From Armillaria gallica (taxonomy: Eukaryota; Basidiomycota; Agaricomycetes; Agaricales; Physalacriaceae), in contig JBANDB010000010.1 of the NCBI GenBank assembly GCA_037576215.1, forward strand, positions 3,100,001 through 3,164,000: a DNA stretch of 64,000 bases. Direction: 5' to 3'. Shown here piece after piece: positions 1 to 11,620 of the stretch. The notes beneath the pieces were generated by a model, which ran no database searches, was not told the origin of the DNA, and saw nothing but the letters and a program-made list of their open reading frames with translations. The first letter of the stretch is position 1. Each line of letters starts with the position of its first letter. Made by a program: the position numbers and the translations under genes.

Positions 1-600
1 ACTGCTCCCTGTCGGCCTGGGGCAGTTGAAGCATCGTGTCAATGATCTGGATGCGAGTATTGTTGTCGACATAGGTGCTCATCGCGTCAGGAGGCACATC
101 TGCGAGTGCAGCGTGAACGGCGGCACTACGAACTTTGACTGCAACAACGGGATTGAGTTTCTGTACAGCGGCCTCGAAAGGCTCCAAGTAGATGTTTTCA
201 TAAGGAAAAACCCGGAACTCTGGTGGCGAGTCGTTCACGCGTAGGGCGACACCAGAGGTAAGGCTCTCTTCCTGGGGACGAAACCATGCATCGCCCTGCG
301 TCTGCTTGAAGATGTGGTGGAGGAGGGCATCCCACCTGTCGTAGTCCATGGCCAAGGAAGACGGTGGGTGAGAATCCTACGAGCAGACGCATCGTGGTGA
401 TAAGAAAAAATCCAAACGGGAATACCTACCTTCCGTTTCATGATGCCAGGGTCAGGAGTGGCTGACATCCAAGGCCCCATCCTCGAACCGCCAGAGGGGT
501 TATCGGTACTAAAAAAAATAGGATTGGCGATAGGCCCTCGGATAGCCTGGGAATATTGGCGCTGCCAGCGGAGAAAGGACGCTACTTTGTCTTCAAACTT
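1..600 (-). CDS. Uncharacterised protein, 5' part only (runs off the window)
   Basis: Two exons read in one frame on the minus strand: about 600-430, then 376 to the window edge. The intron at 429-377 (53 bp) starts GTAGGT and ends CGTAG, and the join keeps the frame (...GIMKRK then DSHPPSSLAMDYDRW...). The downstream exon is open for 125 codons with no stop and reads as ordinary globular protein (FRVFPYENIYLEPFEA, NNTRIQIIDTMLQLPQ). The start is uncertain: the frame is open back to about 600, where a stop precedes it, and the first in-frame ATG is at 480; an ATG at 349 would skip the intron. No domain is recognised. Good exon and splice evidence, function unknown. Confidence 0.55.
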
Positions 601-1342
601 TCAACGAATCATCTGCCGCTTCTGGTGCACAGTATGACAATAACAGGCGCTACTGACGGTGAATCGCTCGGGGTACATAGTGTACCCCGACAAGACGGCT
701 CATTCCGGTACCCCCAAGCTGCATGAAAAGCCTTCTTATTGTTATCGCAGGCAGTTCTTATCGCTTGCGAAGATCGTAGAAGGATCACATAGGAGCTCGG
801 AACTGTAAGTGGACTCAGAATCTGAAGAGTGGTCGGTGATGGCCACGAAAAGAAACAGTCGCCTCAACTCCGCGTTATGACAGATCAAAGTGGCAGAACC
901 CGTCCGGCGATACGTGTATCGTCACATCGTGAGAGAATTCTGGCGTCTATGGGGAACAAAGCCGCCTCGAATGTCAAGTACGAAATGCGTATTCATGCAG
1001 TGTTGGTGCTTCACCGAGGGCTGTTCTCTGACAAGCTTTCGAGCATGCTGCATCACACGACTGCCAGCAGATATTAGTGATGATGGTTAAAAGTTAAAGA
1101 AGGAAAGCAGTGCTGCACCTCCATTCCCAACACGGCGACATACGGGATTTTGAAAATCAGGTACTATGAAATGATATTGAAAAGCTGGCAGAGGCGCAGC
1201 ATGCCGTTGTCTGATGGTGATTTCGGAGTGGTAGCAACCAGGCTGCCCCATACATTGACGCTAGGAGGGACGAGTCCAACGAAGAAACTTGCGTTGTAAA
1301 GGTATTGACTCGGAGCGATGGTGCAGACGACCGAGATGACTG
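601..1342. other. Intergenic, no gene recognised
   Basis: Short overlapping reading frames only. I see no conserved motif, RNA or repeat here. Confidence 0.4.
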
Positions 1343-2344
1343 TCAAGTAAAGTACCGTTGTACTGGCACTTGATACCTAGATCGGTTATGTCCTGTACTG
1401 CGCCATTGCCAAATAGAATTGCGCTTCGAGCGGTGTTGTAACAATGAGAATGGTTTCTGAGCACCGGAAGAGAGACATGAAATATCCCTTGATGGAGGCG
1501 TTGAAGAGACAAGAGGCTCGACCGAATGGATAGAGGAAACTTCATCCGCCCAGCTGAAAGGCGCCGACTTCATGAATAATAAATCGGCCGGGTTTGAGTC
1601 GTCCTGTAATCCCGTAACAACTGCAGCATCACACGTAGGGGCTCCGACCGTGATGGAAACGTCGACGAGATCCTTCCGAACAGCTCGACAAACGTCTGAC
1701 TCTGCGTGTCCCAACCCAATCCAATATTCCTTCTCTTTCGTCGCACCTTTTTCCCTCCCCACCGAACAGGCTTCGGCAACTACCTCCAGTGTCATCTCCC
1801 CTAGCTCGAGCCTTCCCTCTGTTAGACCATCGTAATATCCGGTTTTCTGCCCCCCGTCAAGCCCAAGCTCCTTCCCACGTCGAAAAGCTTCTTCGACCGC
1901 CTCCGTATCCTCCTGCATGCTTGCTGAAACACCTGCATCCTCTCGAGCTCGCCTCCCTGCTCTACACTCCCCGTCAATTCGATGCCTAGCTGCTGTAAGC
2001 TTCGTGAGAGCAGCCTCATACCCTTGCTGATACCCAGTTTGTTCCATTTCCCTCGATGCCTCGAAACGGCCGTCATCCTCGCCCAAATGATATGCGTGCC
2101 TCCCTGCAAATCCTCCCCACCCTCGCGTGCTTCCTCAAACTCCTTTATAGCCTGCGAAAATGTAAAAAGAGATGTCACAGTCGCATCCGAGATGATATTT
2201 TCTGTCGCGTCGAGCTACTGTTGCTGTTGCGGAATCGAATCAGCGGTCACGGTAGTGGCTGTGGCTTTCTTCTTTGATTTCTTCTTCTTCTTTTTGAGAG
2301 CTGCGGATAGAGTATCGTCATCGGCAGTAGTGGCCAGGGCTCGC
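1343..2344 (-). pseudogene. Broken protein with Lys-rich start and Gly-x3-Gly repeats
   Basis: The minus strand reads a Lys-rich segment (SAALKKKKKKSKKK), then QQQQ, then a TAG stop at 2217-2215. The same frame goes on (DATENIISDATVTSLF...AIKEFEEAREGGEDLQ). Near 2100 the plausible reading moves to another frame, which runs to 1343 and holds GYQQGYEAA and a run of glycines every four residues (GKELGLDGGQKTGYYDG). No ATG opens the first frame. The Gly-x3-Gly spacing recalls the repeats of the Yae1/Lto1 proteins, but the length, the PFSWADEV segment and the tail do not fit them, so I do not assign that function. Either unseen introns bridge the breaks or this is a pseudogene; I favour the latter. 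Confidence 0.45.
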
Positions 2345-2450
2345 TAGGCAAATGGGTGGTATAGTGCGAGGGTAACAACCGGCGGGTTGCCGAAATGTGC
2401 ACGTGACTGTCGGGATGCGGGCCGCACCCAACGCTCCCATCGTATGAAGT
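2338..2450 (-). repeat. 5' flank shared with 17688-17800
   Basis: From the TCGCTAGGCAAATG motif outward, this stretch aligns with 17688-17800. It shares GTTGCCGAAA, CACGTGACTG and CGGGATGCGGGCCGCACCCA. Similarity stops at the start of the broken gene at 1343-2344. It looks like a duplicated promoter or 5' region whose second copy has lost the gene. Confidence 0.55.
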
Positions 2451-2936
2451 CGTCCAGATCAGCGAGTTGACTCCATCCTCTGCACCTACTATCGATCAAT
2501 GGAAGAACACGCTATGTGTCATGCATCATGCCCAGTAAAAAGTCTGGAGACGTGGGTAGACGATCAACTCGCTTTCCTCTCATCGTTGTCTTAACCCTTG
2601 TCAATGACTTTGTTTTGTGCTCGTCATTCTTGATTCATGGATCCGAGACGCTTCGGGTATGCGGCTATTCTCATGTGAGGCAAGTTCTGTCTCTTTCTCC
2701 CGGAACTTGAAGGAGCTTTGTGTTTATTAGCACATGTAGATTGCCTGAGTGGGGAAAGATCATGAGTGTATCTCCATAGCATGGCGCGGTTCTCATTTCT
2801 GATTCTGTTTTGTTTGTCCATCCGATATAATTCAACACCCTTTTAAGAATATGGGATATTTCGAGGCTGGATCGCGTGATTTGTGTGTACTCATCTTATT
2901 CTTTAGATCCGTTGGTATGAGGTACTTGCAGCCCTT

Positions 2937-2991
2937 CTTTGGATCAGTCGTACAAGTGGGAGCATTCACAGTTCGACTCCATGTCACAGCA
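2937..2991 (+). repeat. tRNA-like module
   Basis: Reads like the two internal promoter boxes of a tRNA gene: a degenerate box A (AGTCGTACAAGTGGGAGCA) followed at once by a T-arm/box B sequence (CAGTTCGACTCC). The anticodon arm is missing. The flanks (TTTCTTTCGCTC...TTTTCTCAACGACC) match the reverse strand near 8150-8290 and 3850-4000, so it belongs to the repeat family of this region. Confidence 0.4.
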
Positions 2992-5900
2992 ATAAATAAA
3001 TGGAAACGTGTTTCTTTCGCTCTTATTTTCTCAACGACCACCTCCATTTCCCGCACGCTGCATATCGAATGAAGATCTTGACGCCGGTTCTAAGATAGAG
3101 ACTCCCGATCTCCCCGAGCATCCCATTGAACAGAAGAGTTTTCTCATTTGTACGCTCGTTTGGCGGACCTTTATTCATTACTCTCCCAACACCGGCCGTT
3201 CCTGCAGATGTAGGGTGTTGAGAGAAAGAATCTCGTCTTTTATGAATGCTAAGAGGATTAACGTGTTCAGCGTATGAAGGAACAAGATGAGCTGACTCCC
3301 ATTTGGTACGTATTCATTCGCGCCTTTTCATTCCTGTGTGCTTATCCAGAGGATGGTCGGTAACCAATGAAGCTAGACTTGAGAATAGACGACACAGGAA
3401 TCCTGTTCAAGAAAGATCACGTACCTAAGCATGTTGTTGACGACATCAGGCTACGACGGAGCATTCTCCATGCCCAGCTTCCCATGCACGGCATCCAAGC
3501 GAGATAAAGTTACATGTAACGAAAGGGGGACAGTGCTGTCCTCAAGAGTAAGGAATGACACATGAATCGAAGGAGCGAGAATGGAAATACTTACCTTCCA
3601 CCCAACGTGTGCATGGAGAATCCTGCCCCATCAACCTCGTGCAGAATCTCTAGTGTGCATTGGCGTTATATCTCTTATCGAAGACGTGGTTCATGGTTCT
3701 TTATAGCATCCGTTCACTGGGTAAATGAATCCAAGCATCGTACAGGTCTTTGTTCAATGCAACTAGCATTTTCCCTCCCGTAGTCCAGAACTCGACGGCA
3801 GGTCCCCACCGCTGGCTTTCACAAATACAGAGGCAGATCGAAAACCGATCTTCATTCGCAAGAACGGTCTGCAGGAAATGATGAGAATAGAAGAGCGAAA
3901 GCAAGAAAAAGGTTCACAACATCATTTAATTATAGCTGTGACAAGGGGTGGAACTGCGAGTACTCCCACTCGTACGACTGAAGTGCAATTATTACAGCAC
4001 CTCATACCAAAGAATAAGAAAAAACCACGACTGCGAGACAAACAAAAAATATAAAATCAAAGATCGGGATACCACAGAGAAATACTCACGATCTTGCATT
4101 CAGGCAGCTAGATATGCTAGTAAACACAATGCCCCTTCAAGGTCCTTTATAAAACGCAGAGATAGAGACAAAACTTAGGGCCTAGGATAGCCAGTCCAGA
4201 TTGAGGAGCTCAAACAGCATCGATAAGAGTGCGAGTCGATCATGGAGAAACGGGTGTCAGCAGGAGTGTTGAAACAAGCGCCATTATAAGTAATCCATAG
4301 CCCCATAGCACCGAGAAAAAGGAAGGCCAACAAATTATGTGAGTATGTCAACACATGGACGTGAACCATGACACATAGTTAAGCGCGTTTTTCCATTACT
4401 CGATCGTAGGTGCAGAAGATGGAGTCAACTCGCTGATCTGGACGACTTCAAGTTCATAGGCCCACAACGTGGACTCTCATCTCCCGTGATTCCTGGCTCC
4501 GGCTCGTAGCACCGTTTAGCTTCAATGGCTAGCAGATATCGCATCAACGGCTTTATATAATCCGGCGACGTAGAGAGTCTTCGTAGATTCAATGCAACTG
4601 TCAGACGATAACATTCCCACTCGCGTACTAGTCATCCCGGAACTCGGCTCCAACTCCTTTCGAGTCGAGGAATATGGGTCGCGTGCTGTAGCCATAATTC
4701 GGCATGTGAGTACGAGTCTCATAATCCGTGCGGAAGAGCACACACTTTGGACTTGGTGTCTGCCATGCCTTTTCGGATATGGGGATACGGAAAGTCTTCA
4801 GGCCGATGCGAGAGTATGTTGAGAAGTAGAACGAACAAAGGTGCACCTGGCGAGCGCAGGTTTCTCGCCACGCATGAGATGTTCTCCAAGTTTGAAGCTT
4901 ACAATTCTGAAAAAAGGCGCATATACTCGCTTCGCCAGTTGAAAATGCCGTTGCGATGAAGGAGGCAGGTGACAAGGTGGATGACGATATGTGACTGCTT
5001 TAATATCCATCGGCTCCGGGATCCAGGTTGTACACGAGACGAATGGAGGAAGGTCTGAATTCATGGCCTTCTGGCTATCGGAAAATCACTATGCAACGAC
5101 TAAAGAGGTAGCAGCCGACATCGGATCCGCGCCTAAGCGCAAATGTCAGCACACAGTAGTCCAGCGCAAGGGAAGATGACGTACCTGGGTGTCTCGTTGA
5201 CATCTAGTGCCCCATACTTGCTCCTCCTCGCATCAAAGGCATCGTAATCCTCCAGTTGGATACGCAGCACAAAGGATGGCCCTGACTGCCTTCTATCAAA
5301 AAGTTAATCAAAATACTCGCTCGAGGAGCCCATTCCTGTGACAAACCTACGTCTCTTCAATCACACTCCTTCATCAGTTTCCAGCACTCGCCTCCCTTGC
5401 AACAGTCCGCAGCAAATACAAATCCAATGAAGAGAAAGTTCGAGGTCAGTTTTTCTTCGTTTGATAGTAAGCCGAAGGATTAGTTGTACTGTCTGCAAGC
5501 ATAAGACTGTTTGAATAAAAGGACCGCGGAAGGATCAGAGCCACAGAAGCGTCACATCCAGCCCGCGCACACAATCATCGGTCTGATCACCGGACGTTAA
5601 GTGGGTACACTTCAGAGCCAACGCAGTTCGTAGTCACACCTCCGGAGCTATTATTCGGTTCGAAGACACGTCGGCCATCGAGGAAGGAAGTAAAGTGCCA
5701 ATTTATCAAATAAAACCATTCCGGAACTTCCGACGTAAAGGCTCGCGCCTCGATATGCAATTCCTCGCGTGTTCAGAGTAATCGCCTTGTGCCGGTACCA
5801 ATACCTTCAACACTTCCCATCATTACAATGGTTTTCTTCTTTCCGATGCATAGGTATGGGAACCATCCACAGCCACGTAGCGGATGATGCTATCAGCCGT

Positions 5901-6049
5901 AGATACCGACAAACTGTCCCAGAATTTTAATTTTTCCTGACCGCTCCTCTCATTCAACGAAAATTGCTTATCAAATGACAGGTAGTATCCTAGACAGACA
6001 TAAGCAAATAATAAAATAAAATAAAAAGCTCTGAGAAGCAATAGCCGAA

Positions 6050-6108
6050 TAGCCACGACATGGATTCGACCGTGGATGCTCACACCCCTACACATGAACC
6101 AAAGTGGC
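6050..6108 (-). repeat. tRNA-like module in block I
   Basis: The reverse strand has GTGAGCATCCACGGTCGAATCC followed by ATGTCGTGGCTA: a T-arm-like sequence with one base missing from box B. The D-arm half (GGTTCATGTGTAG) comes directly before it and there is no anticodon arm. It sits just upstream of the membrane-segment exon, as do the modules at 10429 and 14100. Confidence 0.4.
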
Positions 6109-6908
6109 AAGCAATTCTTGGTAGCGTGACAGCAATAGAATAGGACCATACGAAACATCACAAGGCAGTCCGGACTCGAAGCTGAATCAAGAACGAGGGA
6201 CCCTGTGAAAGAAAACCATAACATGGAATTAGAGACACAATTCAAATCGCGCCATGTTATCGAGATACATACTTCTGACGAGAATGGCCCCATACGCGAA
6301 CAATATAATGACGTCTCGAACATAACAATATTCTGTTAAGTCCGGGGTTATCAAGATGTCTTTAAACAGAACCAATATGGTTGAACTTCTGCATACCACC
6401 ACGCGGACTCGAACCACGACACACAACGTGTTCTTCCATTGATCAATAGTAGGTGTACTTGATCAATCAATTAATAATGTTGCAACGCTCTACCGGCCAG
6501 AATGGACAATATTCGACGTTATGAGAACATTGCTGTGTGCTTTAATTCTCAGCTACACACTCTGCGGCTAGATGCGCGTTTCAGTCTGTTTGTCGAACAC
6601 GACATTGGTTAGTGTCCGTGTTACCTCATGTCCTCTGGAATGTCCTTTCCTTCCGCTTGAATTTTCATACACTCCCCTTCTCCTCGACATTGTGATGTCG
6701 GACTTCATTTCAGGAATCGAGCCTGGCCCGTATTTTCAGTTATCATGTCACCACCTTTTTGCTACGTCGATGCGAAGTAGCCTCAAATTGAGGAGTGCGT
6801 CCGCATGAGAAAGGAACCCAGCAAGAGATCTTTGCAGGCAATTCATTGTCCTGATTTCCGTTCTCACGAATTGTTACATTTTTGGTTCACCGCAAGTCAA
6901 AGAAAGGG

Positions 6909-6976
6909 GTCGTCGTATAGCGCGGTAGCGTGGGCGGAATTACATCTACGGTTCGATCCCGTGAGGCCGCGATGAC
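6909..6976 (+). repeat. tRNA-like module with a pairing acceptor stem
   Basis: Outer ends GTCGTCG and CGATGAC can pair over 7 bp, counting one G-U. Inside lie TAGCGCGGTAGCG (D-arm-like) and ACGGTTCGATCCCGT (T-arm-like, good box B). No anticodon stem-loop is visible and six extra bases separate T-arm and acceptor, so it is not a functional tRNA. The matching copy lies at 10870-10942. Confidence 0.4.
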
Positions 6977-7256
6977 AAAGAATAGGCTAACTTTTTCTAT
7001 GGGCTTCTCGAGTAGAGATAATATCCCTTCCTATGAGGAAAAATGCGTCTGCTATTTCTGAATATCTACTTGCCTGATGAAACGTACCTCGACGAATCAT
7101 GTCAACCGTTAGATTTTTTTTGTGCGCACTGCATGATGCCAATGCTTTTGCTAGTGAAGAAGGAGAAAGGATCATTGCTTCAACGCGCAGTCACACCATG
7201 GTTAGTCTCCCATACAATCCAAAAATCGGGGTCAAAGGAAACAAAACGGAGTACAC

Positions 7257-7305
7257 TAGACGACACGGAATAAAACTGTTTATGCTACCACTGAGCTACT
7301 GCACC
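7257..7305 (-). repeat. tRNA-like module (best box A)
   Basis: The reverse strand reads GGTGCAGTAGCTCAGTGGTA, a near-canonical tRNA 5' half with a textbook D-arm/box A, then GCATAAACAG and a degenerate T-arm ending in CCGTGTCG. The anticodon arm is absent. Confidence 0.45.
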
Positions 7306-7545
7306 ATTTTCCCTATCGTGCCTAAGGGATGCCCGTGAGTAGTAATCTCAGAGCTAATTGTTCTCACATGCTCGTTAAGGGAATATTCTATTTCGGCAGT
7401 CAATGCTTGATCAATAACTACAATACGATGCGATTAGAGGGATCGAGGAAGGTTCCTTTCAACGGGAAAGAGATATGGTTATCTCGTTGACTTCTAAGTG
7501 GGCGCATGTCGTAAGGCAGAGTGAACTCCATCTCTCTTCCCCTTG

Positions 7546-7941
7546 TGTTATGGATATTGGTCTCTGACGGTATGCTTGAGTCAACACACGCCTTCACTCG
7601 GTCTTCTCAGCCTTGGCAGTACTCGCACTTTCTCTTGCTTTCTCTAACCTTCTTGCTGCTACCAGAATACACTAGAACATCGTAGAATAAGGATACCTGG
7701 ACTCTGTAGTATATAAACACTGCCTGTACTATTGTATCTTCAGCTATCAACTCACCTTTCAACCTCCACAGTCCCTGTGTGAACCTAAGTGATCAAGATC
7801 GGTTACGCTTAGCGCTCGTTAACAAACCTACGGATCCCTCTTGGTAATCGGACTCAGCTTACGGACATCCTCGTTCTCATCAGGCTTTTCTTCGAGTATT
7901 TGCCCAGTCGTATATTGGCTTGACTACCCATACTCTTAACA
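7546..7941 (+). mobile_element. Solo LTR of an LTR retrotransposon, with target duplication
   Basis: The element starts TGTTATGGATATTGG and ends CTCTTAACA, giving the TG..CA ends typical of an LTR. It is flanked by identical 5-bp direct repeats CCTTG at 7541-7545 and 7942-7946, the usual LTR-retrotransposon target-site duplication. The same family recurs at 38052-38569 and as a fragment at 25147. No internal coding region is present, so this is a solo LTR left by recombination between the two LTRs of a full element. A TATA-like TATATAAAC lies inside. Strand is set by analogy with the other copies. Confidence 0.8.
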
Positions 7942-8218
7942 CCTTGCATGAACCTCGAGCGGAATTTCTAGTGGTTTGTGGCTCTTTCTTGCAGCACCCA
8001 TTCACGGGGTAAATGTATCCAGGTGTCGTTGAGTGCCTTTCTTCAATGCAACTAGTGTTCGTCCACCCGTATTCCGGAACTCGGCAGAAATTCCCCGTCA
8101 CTAGCTGTGACCCTCAAGGGGAAGACCGAAATCCGGTCTTCATGCTGCGGGAAATAGAGGCGGTCATTGAGAAAAGAAGAGCGGAAACAAGAAAAAGGAC
8201 TACACCATCAAACCGTCA

Positions 8219-8270
8219 TAGCCATGACACGGAGTTGAACCGTGAGTGCTCCACTCATGAGACTGTGCCA
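8219..8270 (-). repeat. tRNA-like module in block II
   Basis: The reverse strand has AGTCTCATGAGTGGAGCACT then CACGGTTCAACTCCGTGTCA: box A-like and box B-like halves joined without an anticodon arm. It is the counterpart of the plus-strand module at 2937. Confidence 0.4.
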
Positions 8271-10428
8271 AAGAAGGGTTGCAAGCACTCCAAAGAATAA
8301 GCTGTGTACAGAAACATGGCGTGGTATGGACTCGAAGCGTGCGAAATTCTACAAAGTGCTTTAAATTATATTGGCCACAGCGAGTATCAGAAACGGGATG
8401 CTATGTTGATATACTCACGATCTTGCACTAGGCGGTCTAGACATGGTGGTAAGCACAAAGCTCCTTCAGGTCGCCTTATGAAACGAGAGAGACGGAGACA
8501 AAACTTACCTCGAAAGAAGGGCAAGATACCCGAGCAGTATAAAGGCGAGCCAACATTGAGGAGCACCAAACAAACACATCGACAAGGCAATGAGAGGATG
8601 CCTGAATGTTAAAGTAGTTGATTGTGGAGAAACGGGTGTTAGCTAGGGAATTGAAACAAGGACCATTGTAAGTAATTCATAACCACGAAGCGCTGAGAAG
8701 ACTGAAGGCAACAAAGTTAAATAAGTATGTCAACACATGGACTCGAATCATGACATATTTCTAAGCATGTTCTTCCATTAATCAATCGTAGGCGCAGAGA
8801 AACTCAATGATCTGAACGACTCCATACGCCGAACACGTTGACCCTCATACCTCTTGTGATTGGGGGCTCTTGCTCGCAGCATAGTCTGCCTGCAACCGCT
8901 AGTGACTATTGGATAAACGGCCAGACCACAGCATTACCTCCCGCAGTCATCCCGGAACGAGTCTGCGGCCATCTTCGAGTCGAGGAATACGAATCGCGTG
9001 CTATGGCTATAATTCAGCATGTTAGTAGGAGTCTCATAATGCACGGGGAAGAGTACGTACTTTGGACATGGCGTCTGCCACGCCTTTTCGGATATGGAGA
9101 TGCGGAAAGGTCTTCAGACTGATGAGAGAGTATGTTGAGAAGTAGAACGAATAAAGGTGCACCTGGAGAGCGCAGGTTTCCTGCCGCGAATGAGACGCTC
9201 TCTAAGTTTCGAGACACATGCTGAAAAAAGGCGCATATACTCGCTGCGCCTGTTCAAAACGCTGTTGGAATGAAGGAGGTGCAGGTGACGAGGTGGACGA
9301 TGATTATATCGAATATGTGACCGCGTTGATATTCATCGGTACCGGGATTCAGGTTGTGCACGGGACGAATAGAGGAAAGTCTACATTCATAGCCTTCCAG
9401 CTAAGGGTAAATCACTATGCAACAACTGACAGCCACCGACGTATCTGCGCCTAGCCCAAGGATCAGCGTAAAGTAATCCTGCCTTGGAACGATGGCGTAC
9501 CTAAGTGTCCCGTGAACGTCTACGTGTGCGCAATTCCAATCTGCTATGGAAAATGGTGCCCGTACGTGTTCCTCCTCGCACCAAAGGCAGGATCCTCCAA
9601 TTGGACAGGAAGCATGACTCTGAGCTCTGGCTGCCTGCTATCAAAAGGTTAGCCTAAATGTTCGTTCGAGGAGTCTATTCGCGTGACGAACCGATTTCCC
9701 GCTCGCTCATCGAAACGTTCTTCGAGTACATGAACACCTGATCTCCCATGCAACAGCCGACGACGTAGAATAAAAACGGAAGCAAGAGCAAGCTCCAGGT
9801 TGAGTTTCTTTGATGGATAGCAGCGGATGGAGTATTTGTAATGTCGTCAAGTGTAAGCGCAGATTGCTACAAGGAATGTGGATGAATACATACACTGCAT
9901 AGTACAAAGCCGCGCGCGCAATCGTCACGCTGGACACGGCCTAAGGCCTACAGGGATAAACAGAAATCGTCTTGAAAAGGTCGTGGTCAGAGCAAACTCA
10001 GGACATAGTCCTGTCTTCAGACCTATAAGTTGATAGGAAGACACGTCGGCCATCGAGGGAAGGAAGCAAAGAGCCAAATTACTAAACAAGACCAACCGGC
10101 AACTTCCGATGTGAGGCTCGCACTTCAACTTGCAATTCTTCGTGTGTTCAAAGCAAACCCTTTCGCTCCCTTCGTGCTGATGGTTACACCGATTTTCTTG
10201 GTTCGGATGCATAGGTATCGGCACTATTTGGGCACTATCCTTAACTAAGTAGCTGACAATACCATCAGCCGTCCCCTCGACTACAAACTGTCCCAGGATT
10301 TTGCGACTGCTCATCTCACTCGACGAAAATAGCAGTTCAATAAATGCATACCAAACGACGGGTAGAGATACCATGGCCAAGAAAAATCTAAGCACCAAAA
10401 AAAACTAAAGACGCTCTGACGACATGAA

Positions 10429-10489
10429 TAGCAACGACACGGAATCGAACCATGGATGCTCACACCTCTACAACTGAGCCACCGTCATC
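10429..10489 (-). repeat. tRNA-like module (box A and box B both good)
   Basis: The reverse strand reads GGTGGCTCAGTTGTAGAG (D-arm/box A), a spacer of about ten bases, then CATGGTTCGATTCCGTG (T-arm/box B) and TCGTTGCTA. Its length is about 61 nt instead of about 72, because the anticodon arm is missing. This is the shape expected of a tRNA-derived SINE head or a decayed tRNA. Confidence 0.5.
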
Positions 10490-10869
10490 AACTAATGAAG
10501 AAGCATAGAGTAAGACCATCACATGAATGCACGACCTAACAGCGTCAAATTGAATCGAGCTACTGCGAGAACAAAAGGAATCAGAGATGCAAATTGCGCT
10601 ATGTTACCTTTCCTGAGGCTTTGAAGCTTCATAGGAACTCGTCCTCTCCTCGGCATTGTTATGTCGGCCTTGATTGCAGAAATCGGGCCTGAGCACCCGT
10701 GTTTTCCGCCTCATCTCACCAATTTTAATTTTTCATTATGTTGATGCCAAGAAGCCCAGATTGCGGAGTGCGCCGGAAAGAGCGAAGCATGAGATCTGGG
10801 TAGGCAATCCATTGTCCTGGTTTCCGTACCCATAAAACTGTTACAGCTAGTTTCACCGCAACTCAAAGC

Positions 10870-10942
10870 AGCGATCATTGCACAGCGGTAGTGTAGGGGA
10901 TAATATATCTACGGTTCGACTCCTTGAGGCGGCATTTATGAG
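10870..10942 (+). repeat. tRNA-like module in block II
   Basis: Counterpart of 6909-6976: CACAGCGGTAGTGTAGGGGA then ATCTACGGTTCGACTCC. Box B is intact. The acceptor stem is less well paired than in copy I. Confidence 0.4.
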
Positions 10943-11080
10943 TCGTTCAAATTGTTTCTTCCACGGGCTCCTCGTGCATTCCTTCCCATGAGTAAAAAAG
11001 CGCTTAACATCTCTACATCTAGACTTGCCTAGTGAGAAGTGTCTTGACGACGACGAAAGATCGGTGCTTAAACGCATAGT

Positions 11081-11130
11081 GATGACAATGAATTGAACTG
11101 TGAATGCTACCAACAAGCGACTGCACTAAT
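11081..11130 (-). repeat. tRNA-like module
   Basis: The reverse strand has GTGCAGTCGCTTGTTGGTAG (altered box A) followed by CATTCACAGTTCAATTCA (box B). It matches the module at 14100, including the flank GATTGGTA.GCTAC. Confidence 0.4.
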
Positions 11131-11620
11131 TCTCACATGAGATTGGTAGGTGCTACACTGGAAAAATGAGAATTCAGATTCGTCCCCAGGACGGTTCAAT
11201 GTGCATGTCGGAATGATGAGGGGAAGACTTTCCACGGTCACAAGGGAGTGTAAGATTGGGTGCCGAGATCGCCTGTCCTCAGGCTGCCGACATGCCGCCA
11301 GCGGCGCTCAATTTGCCCACAAAAGTTGCTTAAAGGACAAACTACGTCTGCCACTCAGACTCAACTCGCTGCCATCACCTCTAAACTCTACCCGTCTCAT
11401 CAATCCTGACGCGCCTGTACTGGTGTCATACCACGAAATCGCATCACGTTCTAAGCCGTAAAGCCATAAGGCAATAAACGAGCTAAATCGGACGTCGACG
11501 CGTACGAGACAAGTTGCAATTGTGGCACAGCACAGCGCGGCTCCTCAAGGTTCGCAATAACCTACTCAAGCCGCCGCAATAACTATAGAATCGCATATTT
11601 AGACGAGTTACTCCGAAACC

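Larger units (their letters stand above)
3540..7480 (-). repeat. Ancient repeat block, copy I
   Basis: Aligns end to end, with many substitutions and small gaps, to 7960-11140; its inner and right-hand parts also match 13190-14560. Shared anchors include the TACTCACGATCTTGCA stretch (4085, 8405), the ATCCGGAACTCGG-like and GAGTCGAGGAATA stretch (about 4640, 8950), and CTTTTCGGATATGG (4769, 9088). Coding-like minus-strand exons survive. One at about 5281-5180 reads SGPSFVLRIQLEDYDAFDAR with a donor after NETPR. Another at about 6035-5835 has a hydrophobic stretch followed by SVSTADSIIRYVAVDGSHTY. These look like remains of a multi-exon membrane-anchored protein gene of unknown function. Confidence 0.55.
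7960..11140 (-). repeat. Ancient repeat block, copy II
   Basis: Diverged copy of 3540-7480 in the same orientation. Its minus-strand remnants differ in detail. At about 10360-10250 a hydrophobic stretch is followed by GTADGIVSYLV, parallel to STADSIIRYVA in block I. The SGPSFVLRIQ exon of block I is here degraded to a VQLEDPAFGARR-like reading near 9600. Stops and frame changes interrupt every exon, so no functional gene remains. Confidence 0.55.

Noticed and set aside
6909..6976. A functional tRNA gene
   Set aside because: Acceptor and T-arm look good, but there is no anticodon arm and there are extra bases before the acceptor.
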